NCBI RefSeq assembly: GCF_001613145.1
Contig: NZ_BDBU01000024.1
Coordinates: forward strand, 1 to 64,000
Reading direction: 5' to 3'
Origin: Nocardia jejuensis NBRC 103114
Lineage (GTDB): Bacteria > Actinomycetota > Actinomycetes > Mycobacteriales > Mycobacteriaceae
DNA length: 64,000 nt
Below the pieces are notes generated by a model. It saw only the letters and a program-made list of their open reading frames with translations. It did no database searches and was not told the DNA's origin. Positions 7,216 to 15,021 of the stretch are shown here, piece by piece. The first letter of the stretch is position 1; each line of letters opens with the position of its first letter. The position numbers were made by a program, and so were the translations under genes.

Positions 7216-9924
7216 TCAGGCTCCGGCGTGGACCGCCAGGCCGCGGCGGGCGTAGGCGCGCACGTCGGCATCGGAGTCGTCCAGGGCCGATTGCAGGGCT
7301 CGGCGCGCGGATTCGGATTCGGGCCAGGTGCTCAGGGTCAGGACCGCGGCCTTGCGAATGTCCGGATGGACATCGGCCAGGGCGGTGGTCAGCGGTTCGG
7401 CGGCCAGGTCCGGACCCACCGCGGGCAGCCCGCGCGCCGCGCCCTCGCGGATCTGCCAGGCCGAATCCTTCAGCGCGGCGGCCAGTGTCGCCACATCGTC
7501 GGGGGTGCCGAGTCGGGCGAGGGCGGTGAGGGCGGCGGCGCGCACCAGCGGGTCACGGTCGGCGGTGAGGGTGCGCACGGCGTCCACCCCGCCGAGACCG
7601 ATGGTGGCCAGGCCGCGCGCGGCGGCGATGCGAACCTCGCGGTTGTCGTCGTGCGCCGAGACGGTGAGCGTGGCCCACTCATCCAGGGACACCAGTGCGC
7701 TCACGGCCTCGATGCGGACCCGGTGATCGGAATCGAGGGCCGCCCTGGTGAACAGTTCGGAGGTGCCCGTGCGCAGCGCGCGCAACAGGTCGACGACCGC
7801 GGCGCGCACGACCGGGTCCGGTGAGTCCGCGTGCGCCGCGAGACCGTTCGCGGCGGGCAGGATTTCGACCAGCTCACGCAGTCCGCTCACCGCGGCGGCC
7901 CGCACCTCGATGGCGGCGTCCCCGAGCGCGGCGATCAGGCTGTCGTCGAAACCGTCGGGGGTGCCCTCGGTGAGCACGGCGATCGCGGTCGCCCTGACCT
8001 GGGGATCGGGATCCTCCAGGAACGAGGCGAGTTCGTCGGCGCCGGGCGAATCCAGGCTCAGCAGCAGCGCGATGCGCGGGGCGACAGTCTGTTTCGGTGT
8101 GGCGTCCACCGTCGTGACACCGTGGGACTGCACGTCCCCGCCCAGGTTCGGCGGGGTGCCGACCAGCGCGGGCTGCTGGACCGGAATGACGGTGTCATCG
8201 GCCGAGGGCAGATCGTCGAGTCCGGGCACCGGCACGAAATACGGCGCGACGGGGCGCTTGAGGAACTCCATCTCCCCGGCCTCGCCCTTGCGCAGGTTCA
8301 GGTGGTAGCGCCATTCGACGTCGTCGCGCTCGGGCAGATCGGCGCGCTCGTGGTAGAGCCCCCAGCGGGATTCGGTGCGGGTGAGCGAGGAGCGCGAGGC
8401 CATTTCGGCGCAGTCGCGAATGAAGGTGACCTCGGCGCAGCGCATGAGTTCGTGCGGGGTGAGCGCGCCCATACCGGCGATCTCCTCGGCCATCCGGTCG
8501 AAGGTCTCGATGGCGAGGGACAGCTTGGTGGCCGTCTTGGGCGGCGCCACATAGTCGTTCACGAAGCGGCGGAGTTTGTATTCGACCTGCTGCTGCGGCG
8601 GGCCGTCCGGATTGCGCAGCGGGCGGTAGATCAGTTCGTGTGCGTCGGCCAGCTGATCGGCGGGCAGCTCGGCCGGAGCCGGGACGTCCGCGAGGGTGCC
8701 GGCGGCGTGCGCACCGGCCAGGTCGCCGTAGACGAACGCGCCGATCATGTAGTTGTGCGGCACGCAGGCCAGGTCACCGGCGGCGTACAGGCCGGGGACG
8801 GTGGTGCGGGCGTTCTCGTCCACCCAGACGCCGGACGCGGAATGTCCGCTGCACAAACCGATTTCGGAGATGTGCATCTCGATGTCGTGGCTGCGGTAGT
8901 CGTGACCGCGATTGGCGTGGAAGGTGCCTCGTGTGGGGCGCTCGGTGGTGTGCAGAATGCCCTCGAGCGCGTCGAGGGTCTCGGTCGGCAGGTGTGAGAC
9001 CTTGAGATAGATGGGGCCGCGCGCGGATTCGATCTCCCGCTTCACCTCCGACATCATCGCGCCGGACCAGTAGTCGGAGTCGACGAAGCGCTCACCGAGC
9101 GCGTTGACCTGATAGCCGCCGAACGGATTGGCGACATAGGCGCAGGCCGGACCGTTGTAATCCTTGATGAGCGGGTTGATCTGGAAGCATTCGATGCCCG
9201 AGAGTTCCGCCCCCGCGTGGTACGCCATGGCGTACCCGTCGCCCGCGTTGGTGGGATTCTCGTAGGTGCCGTACAGATATCCGGACGCGGGCAATCCGAG
9301 CCGCCCGGCCGGGCCGGTCGCCAGAATCACGGCCTTGGCCGCGACGGCGACGAATTCGCCTGTGCGCGTGTTCAATGCGGCGGCCCCCACGGCGCGGCCG
9401 TTCTCGGTGAGCACCCGCACCGGCATCAACCGGTTCTCGATCCGGATGCGCTCGCGCATGGTGCGCTGGCGCAGGACGCGATAGAGCGCCTTCTTGACGT
9501 CCTTGCCCTCGGGCATGGGCAGCACGTACGAGCCGGAGCGGTGCACGCGCCGCACGGCGTACTCACCGTACGCGTCCTTCTCGAACTTCACGCCGTAGCG
9601 CTCGAGCCGCTGCACCATGGCGAAGCCGCGGGTGGCGGTCTGATAGATGGTGCGCTGGTTGACGATTCCGTCGTTGGCGCGGGTGATCTCGGCGACGTAG
9701 TCCTCGGGCTCGGCCTTGCCGGGAATGACGGCGTTGTTCACACCGTCCATGCCCATGGCCAGCGCGCCGGAGTGCCGCACGTGCGCCTTCTCCATCAGGA
9801 TCACGTTCGCGCCCTGCTCGGCGGCGGTGAGCGCGGCCATGGTGCCCGCGGTGCCACCGCCGATGACCAGCACGTCGCAGTCGAGACGGGTGGTCTCGGC
9901 CAGATCGGGAATCTCCATCAGCAC
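7216..9924 (-). CDS. AprA-like FAD-dependent oxidoreductase fused to a C-terminal HEAT-repeat domain
   Basis: A 902-aa protein. Residues 15-50 form a dinucleotide-binding fold (VIGGGTAGTMAAL) followed by the HSGALAMGMDGVNN segment typical of adenylylsulfate reductase alpha/fumarate reductase flavoproteins. A second FAD segment is near 390-410 (PGLYAAGDLACVPHN). The flavoprotein part extends to about 590. Residues about 615-902 are nine HEAT-type repeats of about 31 residues, each with a VRxAAxxAL core. GTG (9924) or ATG (9918) could be the start; neither has a strong Shine-Dalgarno. It is the last gene of the gntR-ferredoxin-ABC unit, 116 bp after the ATPase. The partner is probably the AprB-like ferredoxin at 13321. 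The reaction is unproven. Confidence 0.88.
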   Translation of the reverse strand: MLMEIPDLAETTRLDCDVLVIGGGTAGTMAALTAAEQGANVILMEKAHVRHSGALAMGMDGVNNAVIPGKAEPEDYVAEITRANDGIVNQRTIYQTATRGFAMVQRLERYGVKFEKDAYGEYAVRRVHRSGSYVLPMPEGKDVKKALYRVLRQRTMRERIRIENRLMPVRVLTENGRAVGAAALNTRTGEFVAVAAKAVILATGPAGRLGLPASGYLYGTYENPTNAGDGYAMAYHAGAELSGIECFQINPLIKDYNGPACAYVANPFGGYQVNALGERFVDSDYWSGAMMSEVKREIESARGPIYLKVSHLPTETLDALEGILHTTERPTRGTFHANRGHDYRSHDIEMHISEIGLCSGHSASGVWVDENARTTVPGLYAAGDLACVPHNYMIGAFVYGDLAGAHAAGTLADVPAPAELPADQLADAHELIYRPLRNPDGPPQQQVEYKLRRFVNDYVAPPKTATKLSLAIETFDRMAEEIAGMGALTPHELMRCAEVTFIRDCAEMASRSSLTRTESRWGLYHERADLPERDDVEWRYHLNLRKGEAGEMEFLKRPVAPYFVPVPGLDDLPSADDTVIPVQQPALVGTPPNLGGDVQSHGVTTVDATPKQTVAPRIALLLSLDSPGADELASFLEDPDPQVRATAIAVLTEGTPDGFDDSLIAALGDAAIEVRAAAVSGLRELVEILPAANGLAAHADSPDPVVRAAVVDLLRALRTGTSELFTRAALDSDHRVRIEAVSALVSLDEWATLTVSAHDDNREVRIAAARGLATIGLGGVDAVRTLTADRDPLVRAAALTALARLGTPDDVATLAAALKDSAWQIREGAARGLPAVGPDLAAEPLTTALADVHPDIRKAAVLTLSTWPESESARRALQSALDDSDADVRAYARRGLAVHAGA

Positions 9925-10040
9925 ACCAACATTCGGTCTAGAAGTTCACTGGGGACGGGCTCCGGGGCGCGGCGGCAGGGCTTCGCACGCCGCTGGAGCG
10001 ACAGGGCGGACGGCGCGGGCCGCCCGGGGCGGCGCACTCG

Positions 10041-10796
10041 CTACAGGGTGGCGAGATCGCCCGAATGATCCAGGGCCGTGATGATCTCGGCCCGCAGTGC
10101 GGAACGCTCCACACCCACCTCGCGCGGCTGCGCCACGTCGAGCAGGGCTCGCAATGGTTCGCCCGCCCGGCCGAGCACGGCGACCCGATCCCCGAGCAGC
10201 AGCGCCTCGTCCACATCGTGGGTGACGAACACGACGGTGGTGGGATGGGTTCGCCAGGTCTCGATGAGCAGGCGCTGCATGGTGTTGCGCGTCTGGGTGT
10301 CCAGCGCGCCGAACGGCTCGTCCATCAGGACCGCGCGGGGTGCGCCCGCCAGTCCGCGCGCCAGCTGCACGCGCTGTCGCATGCCGCCCGAGAGGCTCTT
10401 GGGTAGGTAGTCGCCGAAACCGGTGAGGCCGATCTCCTCGATCCACCGCTCGGCCACCTGGCGTCGGCCGGACCGAGGTTCACCTCGCAGCTTCAGCGCC
10501 AGTTCGATGTTCGAGCGCACGGTACGCCACGGCAGCAGCGCGTTGTCCTGGAAGACGACCGCGCGGTCCCGGTTCGTCCCGGTCACCGCCGTGTCGTCGG
10601 CCAGTACGCTCCCCCCGTCCGGCCTCAGCAGTCCGGCCAGGGCGCGCAGCACGGTGGACTTGCCGCACCCGGACGGTCCGGTCAGCACCAGGATCTCGCC
10701 GGGCCGCACGGTCAGCGACAGATCGGCGATCACCGGCGCGCCGCCGTAGGAGAGGTGGATGTCGTTCAGCGCCAGACTCATTCCGGTACCGGTCAT
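10041..10796 (-). CDS. ABC transporter ATP-binding protein, sulfonate/nitrate/taurine type
   Basis: A 251-aa cytoplasmic ATPase that would power uptake through the permease at 10793. Walker A is GPSGCGKST, the signature is LSGGMRQRVQLARGL, and Walker B is VLMDEPFGALD. These fit the SsuB/TauB/NrtD group. Its ATG overlaps the permease stop codon (ATGA). A second ATG, five codons in (MSLALNDIHLSYGG), is the alternative start. Substrate is inferred only from the family and from the linked redox genes. Confidence 0.92.
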   Translation of the reverse strand: MTGTGMSLALNDIHLSYGGAPVIADLSLTVRPGEILVLTGPSGCGKSTVLRALAGLLRPDGGSVLADDTAVTGTNRDRAVVFQDNALLPWRTVRSNIELALKLRGEPRSGRRQVAERWIEEIGLTGFGDYLPKSLSGGMRQRVQLARGLAGAPRAVLMDEPFGALDTQTRNTMQRLLIETWRTHPTTVVFVTHDVDEALLLGDRVAVLGRAGEPLRALLDVAQPREVGVERSALRAEIITALDHSGDLATL

Positions 10797-11665
10797 TTCA
10801 CGACCTCCTGCACTCGCGGCAGCCAGTGGGTGACCCGGCGGCCGATCAGTTCGACGGCGGCCGAGGTGAGGTAGCCGAGCACGCCGATGGTGATGATGCC
10901 GACGAAGACGCCGGGGTAGTCCACGATCGTGTACGCCTGCCAGGTGCGATAGCCGACACCGAGCCGGCCGGAGATCATCTCGGCGGAGATGACGCAGATC
11001 CAGGCCACACCGATGCCGACCGACAATCCGCTGAACACGCCGGGCAGGCTGCCCGGCAGCACCACCTGGCGCAGCACGTCCCAGCGGCTGCCGCCGAGGG
11101 TGCGCACCGAATCCTCCCAGATGGTCGGCAGCGCCTTGACCGCATGGCGCGTGGACACCATGACCGGGAAGAACGCGGCCACGAAGGTGATGAACACGAT
11201 CCCGGCCTCGTCATCGGGGAACATCAGGATCGCCACCGGCACGATGGCGATGGCCGGAACCGGCCGCGCCAGCTCGGTGAGCGGGCCCAGGATGTCGGAG
11301 AACCAGCGTGAACGTCCCAGCGCCACACCGATACTCACGCCGAACACCGCCGCCAGGCCGAAACCGGTGAGGATCCGGATCAGCGACTGTCCGAGGTCCA
11401 GGTAGAACGCGTCGGTGCCGAGCTGATGCCGGAACGCTCGCACGATCTCGGTCACGGTCGGCAGCGTGTCGAATCGCACCCACAGCCGAATATTGTTGGC
11501 GGTCAAGAACTGCCAGGCCCCGATCGCCGCGAGTACCGAGGCCGTGCGGATCACTCGGGAGCGCCACACCACGAGCCGGGCTCGCGAGCCCCGGGCCTTC
11601 GCCACGGTCTGCTCGGCCGGGCGATCGACGATGTCGGCCGATCGAATCACGGCGGTGGTACTCAT
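10793..11665 (-). CDS. ABC transporter permease, sulfonate/nitrate/taurine type
   Basis: A 290-aa inner-membrane protein with about six transmembrane segments and the EAA loop typical of SsuC/TauC (around residues 175-200, KALPTIWEDSVRTLGGSRWDVL). It has a cytoplasmic N-terminal extension of about 35 residues before the first helix. It is ATGA-coupled to the ATPase and lies 49 bp downstream of the binding-protein gene. Confidence 0.92.
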   Translation of the reverse strand: MSTTAVIRSADIVDRPAEQTVAKARGSRARLVVWRSRVIRTASVLAAIGAWQFLTANNIRLWVRFDTLPTVTEIVRAFRHQLGTDAFYLDLGQSLIRILTGFGLAAVFGVSIGVALGRSRWFSDILGPLTELARPVPAIAIVPVAILMFPDDEAGIVFITFVAAFFPVMVSTRHAVKALPTIWEDSVRTLGGSRWDVLRQVVLPGSLPGVFSGLSVGIGVAWICVISAEMISGRLGVGYRTWQAYTIVDYPGVFVGIITIGVLGYLTSAAVELIGRRVTHWLPRVQEVVK

Positions 11666-11714
11666 CTTCCGGCTCCCCGGGGGCTCTGTGCGCGCTCCCT
11701 CGCCGATCGCGCGC

Positions 11715-13232
11715 TCACTGCCGGACCTCGCTGACGGCCTGCTCGTACGAGACGTTCACGCCGGACGGGTGTCCGGCGAGGTAGCGCTGCGCGGCCGCGG
11801 AGGTCGTGAAGGGCAGGTAGGTCTCGCCGTCCCGGACCCACAGGGCCTTGTCGGCGAACCAGCGGGTGCCCAGTTCGGCGTCCGGGACGTACGCGACCCG
11901 GACCGTCTTGCCTTGCGCGCGAGCCTGTTTGATCGCGCGCAGCAGGCTGGTGGGGTCGGCGGCGGCCTGGGTGGCATCCTGACCCGCGAACCAGATCTCG
12001 CTCGCCAGCGCCGGATTGTTCACCGGCTGGTTGGTGAGGGCGTCGGTGCCGGTGAGCGGCGCGGGGTTCGCGGCGTTCGCCGACTCGGCGTCATAGTTCA
12101 GGCCGCGGTCCCGGTAGACCTGCTTCAGCACGGTCGGGTCGACGAACTTGTCGATATCGAGATCCGCGAAGTCGCCGATCGACTTCAGGTACGCCACATC
12201 GTCTTTGAACGCGGAGATCAGGCTCGGCTTCAGAGTGGCGTCGAAGGAGGTGCCGCCCGGCCCGTTGTACAGGTACACGACCTCCTGGGCCAGCCCGGAG
12301 TTGTCCGCGACGATCTTTGCCGCTTCCAAGGGCTGCTTGTGGATGAAATCGGTCGCGTCGAGCTGGGCTTGCACAAAGGCATTCAGCACCTCCGGATGCT
12401 GCTTCGCGTAGTCACGCCGCGCTACCACTCCGTGGAAGGTCGGAACGTTCAGTTCCGCACCGTCGTACAGCAGCTTGGCCTTGTTCTGGAACACCAGCAG
12501 TCCGGGCCAGGCCACGAACTGCGACAGCGCGGCCACCTGACCCGATTCCAAAGCAGAGGAACCGATCTGAGGCTGCTGATTGAGCACCTCGACACCGGAC
12601 TTGGGATCGATCCCGGCCCGGGTCAGCGCCTGCACCAGCGTACCGTGCCCGGCCGACCCTACGCTCGCCGAGACCTTCTGTCCCGCAAGGTCCTTGATGG
12701 ACTGCGCCGGGGAATTCGGCGCGACCACGACCATGTTCAGCGCGCCCTTGGGGTTGTACCCGGTGATGGAGACCAGTTCGGTCTGCGAGCGCTCGTTGGC
12801 CTGGGTGCGGGAGCCGTTGATGAGCAGCGGGTAATCGCCCATCGAACCGATGTCGATCTTCTCCGCCACCATCTGCGCGGTGATCGGCGCGCCGGTGTCG
12901 TAGTCCTGCCACTCCACCTGGTACTTGGTGCCGCCGTTCTTGCTCAGGGCGTCCAGGCGCTGTTCGAGGAATCCCTTGGCCTTCAACAGGGTTCCGGCCG
13001 TGACGGTGTTGATGGTCTTGGACTGGTAGCCGATGACGACCTTGACGGTGTCACCGCTCGCGGTGCTCTCCAGCGAGCAGGAGGACACGGTCAGGGCGAG
13101 CGCGGCGGCGACGGCCGTCGCCGCGACCCGCACGATACGAGTGGTGACCCGGCTTCCGCGCGGGGCGCTGGAGCCACGGCGCGGGGCGCTGGAGCCACGG
13201 CGCGGAGCGCTGCGGGCATGGCGGTACTTCAT
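11715..13232 (-). CDS. Lipoprotein substrate-binding protein, SsuA/TauA/NrtA type, with an extra C-terminal domain
   Basis: A 505-aa secreted binding protein. The N-terminal region is long and Arg-rich (about 28 residues, made of repeated APRRGSS), followed by a hydrophobic stretch and a lipobox ending in SSC. The COG0715-type binding fold spans about residues 55-355 (VVIGYQSKTINTVTAG at its start). The family usually ends near 320-340 residues, so about 150 extra residues are unusual. The last 90 of them (WFADKALWVRDGETYLPF...QRYLAGHPSGVNVSY) vaguely recall NosL-like proteins, but this is weak. The ATG at 13232 is the only good start. The ferredoxin gene is 88 bp upstream. Confidence 0.87.
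   Translation of the reverse strand: MKYRHARSAPRRGSSAPRRGSSAPRGSRVTTRIVRVAATAVAAALALTVSSCSLESTASGDTVKVVIGYQSKTINTVTAGTLLKAKGFLEQRLDALSKNGGTKYQVEWQDYDTGAPITAQMVAEKIDIGSMGDYPLLINGSRTQANERSQTELVSITGYNPKGALNMVVVAPNSPAQSIKDLAGQKVSASVGSAGHGTLVQALTRAGIDPKSGVEVLNQQPQIGSSALESGQVAALSQFVAWPGLLVFQNKAKLLYDGAELNVPTFHGVVARRDYAKQHPEVLNAFVQAQLDATDFIHKQPLEAAKIVADNSGLAQEVVYLYNGPGGTSFDATLKPSLISAFKDDVAYLKSIGDFADLDIDKFVDPTVLKQVYRDRGLNYDAESANAANPAPLTGTDALTNQPVNNPALASEIWFAGQDATQAAADPTSLLRAIKQARAQGKTVRVAYVPDAELGTRWFADKALWVRDGETYLPFTTSAAAQRYLAGHPSGVNVSYEQAVSEVRQ
13155..13216. repeat. 21-bp tandem repeat in the signal-peptide region
   Basis: About three copies of a 21-bp unit (cggcgcggggcgctggagcc-like) encode repeated Ala-Pro-Arg-Arg-Gly-Ser-Ser in the n-region of the binding lipoprotein. 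The copies differ by very few bases, which suggests a recent expansion. Confidence 0.75.
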
Positions 13233-13320
13233 CAGAATCCTCGAGTTTCGAGCCGAGCGGCCCGTGCAGTCGTGCGTGGAGACAGGGGTGCGACGAAACG
13301 TGCGTTGCGGAGAACGGTTT

Positions 13321-13548
13321 TCAGCGGAGCAGGAACGGCATGTTGACCGTGACCGCACCGGTGGGGCAGCGGGCGGCGCAGGGCCCGCAGTACCAGCACT
13401 CGTCCACGTGCATGAACGCCTTGCCGTTCTCGGGGTTGATCGCCAGCGAGTCGAGCGGGCAGATCTCCACGCACAGCGTGCAGCCTTGGATACAGAGTGA
13501 TTCGTCGATGGTTACCGGCACATCGGTGCGCTGATTGACCAGGGCCAT
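13321..13548 (-). CDS. AprB-like 2[4Fe-4S] ferredoxin
   Basis: A 75-aa iron-sulfur protein. It has two cysteine clusters, CIQGCTLCVEICP and CWYCGPCAARCP, each fitting a [4Fe-4S] centre. The DECWYCGPC segment resembles the electron-transfer beta subunit of adenylylsulfate reductase. Its ATG abuts the gntR stop codon, so the two are translationally coupled. It probably passes electrons to or from the AprA-like flavoprotein at the far end of the same operon. That partnership is inferred from family pairing and linkage. Confidence 0.9.
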   Translation of the reverse strand: MALVNQRTDVPVTIDESLCIQGCTLCVEICPLDSLAINPENGKAFMHVDECWYCGPCAARCPTGAVTVNMPFLLR

Positions 13549-14316
13549 TCAGATCAGCCTCCAATCGGTGTTCTCCGGCGGCCTGGTGAGGCTGCCGCGC
13601 ATGGTGATCCGGTCGCCGCGCATCCGGATGTATTCGAGGTCGACCGGGCGGCCGTCCTCGAGCTTGGTGAGTCGTTCGAGCAGCAGTAGTGCGCCGCCCT
13701 CGGGCATGAGCAGGGTCGCGGCCGAATGGGCGTCGGCGGTGATCGCCTCCAGGGCGAGATCGGCCGAGCCGAGCGGGCCGCCGCTGATCTGCTCGATGAG
13801 GGCGAACACATCGTTGGATTCCAGATCCCGGGTGATCACCTGCTCGCCGATGTCCGGTACCAGGTAGGTCAGGTCCAGGCTCAGCGGGAGATCGCCGAAG
13901 TAGCGCAGCCGCTCGATGTAGACGGCCTGCTGCCCGGGTTCCAGGCGCAGCTTGCGCGCGACGGCCGGCGGCGGGACGACCCACGTCGCGGCCCGCACCT
14001 CGTTGTGTACCTCGCCGTGCCCGCGCAGGGTCTCCTTCAGCCCGAGCAGGGCGTCCAGGCCGTGGTCGTATTTGCGGCGGGCCACATGGGTGCCGACCTT
14101 GGGGGCGCGTTCGATCAGCCCCTCGTCCTTCAGGAGCGCGAGGGCGTCGCGAACCGTGTTCCGCGACACACTGAAGTCGGCGGACAGTTCCTGTTCCGAC
14201 GGCAGCGACCCCTCGAATGCCTCGGCGTGAATCTGCTGGCGCAATACATCCGCCACCTGGCGGGCTCGATCGGCCCGGCGAATCGGGGTGCGCGGCGGTA
14301 TCGGTTCCGGCGTCAT
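13549..14316 (-). CDS. GntR-family (HutC-type) transcriptional regulator
   Basis: A 255-aa repressor-like protein. Residues 12-80 form a winged helix (LPSEQELSADFSVSRNTVRDALALLKDEGLIER), and residues about 95-250 a UTRA ligand-binding domain (QAVYIERLRYFGDLPLSLDLTYL). The ATG at 14316 has AAAGGAG seven bases upstream; a longer in-frame reading upstream lacks a ribosome site. It is the first gene of the ferredoxin/ABC/AprA-like unit and presumably controls it. A possible -10 (TACATT on the minus strand, 14350-14355) lies just upstream. Confidence 0.9.
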   Translation of the reverse strand: MTPEPIPPRTPIRRADRARQVADVLRQQIHAEAFEGSLPSEQELSADFSVSRNTVRDALALLKDEGLIERAPKVGTHVARRKYDHGLDALLGLKETLRGHGEVHNEVRAATWVVPPPAVARKLRLEPGQQAVYIERLRYFGDLPLSLDLTYLVPDIGEQVITRDLESNDVFALIEQISGGPLGSADLALEAITADAHSAATLLMPEGGALLLLERLTKLEDGRPVDLEYIRMRGDRITMRGSLTRPPENTDWRLI

Positions 14317-14781
14317 CTCATCTCCTTTCCGCCATTGACCTGCGGCTTCACAATGTAGTTCGGCGGCCGATACCAGGTCCGAGCTCACCCGCGCCCGGGA
14401 CCGGGCGGTGAGGATATGCGCCGGTCCCCCGATCACACGGCCTGCCGATATGGCGTGGTTCCGGGCTATTGCGCCACCCGGGCCGCTCACCTGGGCCTTG
14501 AAATCACGCTGATCGGAATGCGTGTGCTCGGCCAGGTCCAGGAGTGGTGTGGAACGCGGCGAACTTTTCTCGAGATGTGGGAGGAAGTCGTGGCGTCGAT
14601 CACTTTCGGCCGGACCGCGGGGACGCATCCGACGATCGGCAATTCCTTACCGGCACAAAAGATTCGGCCTGGAGGGAGGCTGTGCGTAGGGTTTGGGGTG
14701 AGAGCGCCTCCGGACCCGTACAAGACCGGTGCGGTCGTTCGCGCCTTCCGTTCAGGGCGAGCGGAATGCTAATTTGATCCC
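14317..14781. promoter_or_regulatory. Divergent intergenic region between gntR and the ROK leader
   Basis: About 465 bp with no convincing gene. Open frames exist on both strands, but they lack ribosome sites and protein-like composition. On the plus strand a TAATTT -10 element at 14770-14775 ends six bases before the leader ATG. On the minus strand TACATT (14350-14355) could serve gntR. Confidence 0.45.
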
Positions 14782-14898
14782 ATGTCTTCCAGTCGCCCCT
14801 CCGCCCCGCGAGTCACATACGTGACCGTCGCGCTGGGTGTGCGGCTGCCGCGTCAGAGGGAACTGTGTTGTCCCTCCCGTCGCGCAGCCGGGTACTGA
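14782..14898 (+). CDS. Putative leaderless Cys-Cys leader peptide (38 aa)
   Basis: A short frame from ATG 14782 to TGA 14896-14898. It follows a TAATTT -10 element (14770-14775) so closely that the transcript would start at or beside the ATG, i.e. leaderless. Codons 29-30 are two consecutive cysteine codons in the context RQRELCCPSRR. Leaderless polycysteine uORFs acting as cysteine-responsive attenuators are known upstream of sulfur genes in mycobacteria. Here it precedes a ROK regulator within a sulfur-type gene region. It also contains the palindrome GTCAC-N4-GTGAC (14812-14825). Expression and function are inferred. Confidence 0.5.
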   Translation: MSSSRPSAPRVTYVTVALGVRLPRQRELCCPSRRAAGY

Positions 14899-15021
14899 TC
14901 TCCGAATCGCTGATTTCGTCGCTGACGAAAATCGCCGGGGCCACCTCGCTGCATCGCTGAAATCTTCGTGTAGGCATTTGTCCCCCCTGTGATCAGGCGG
15001 GACGGCAGCAAGGATCTCTGA
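14899..15021 (+). promoter_or_regulatory. Possible attenuator region between leader and ROK gene
   Basis: Holds a hairpin, GATTTCGTC/GACGAAAATC with one bulged A and a three-base loop (about 14909-14931), a C6 run (14984-14989) and AAGGA about 12 bp before the ROK ATG. This is the spacing expected for leader-peptide control, but no unique terminator/antiterminator pair could be assigned by eye. Confidence 0.35.

Noticed and set aside
11466..13346. 626-codon plus-strand frame opposite the binding lipoprotein
   Set aside because: The minus-strand gene has a signal peptide, family motifs and operon context; the plus frame is its GC-driven shadow.
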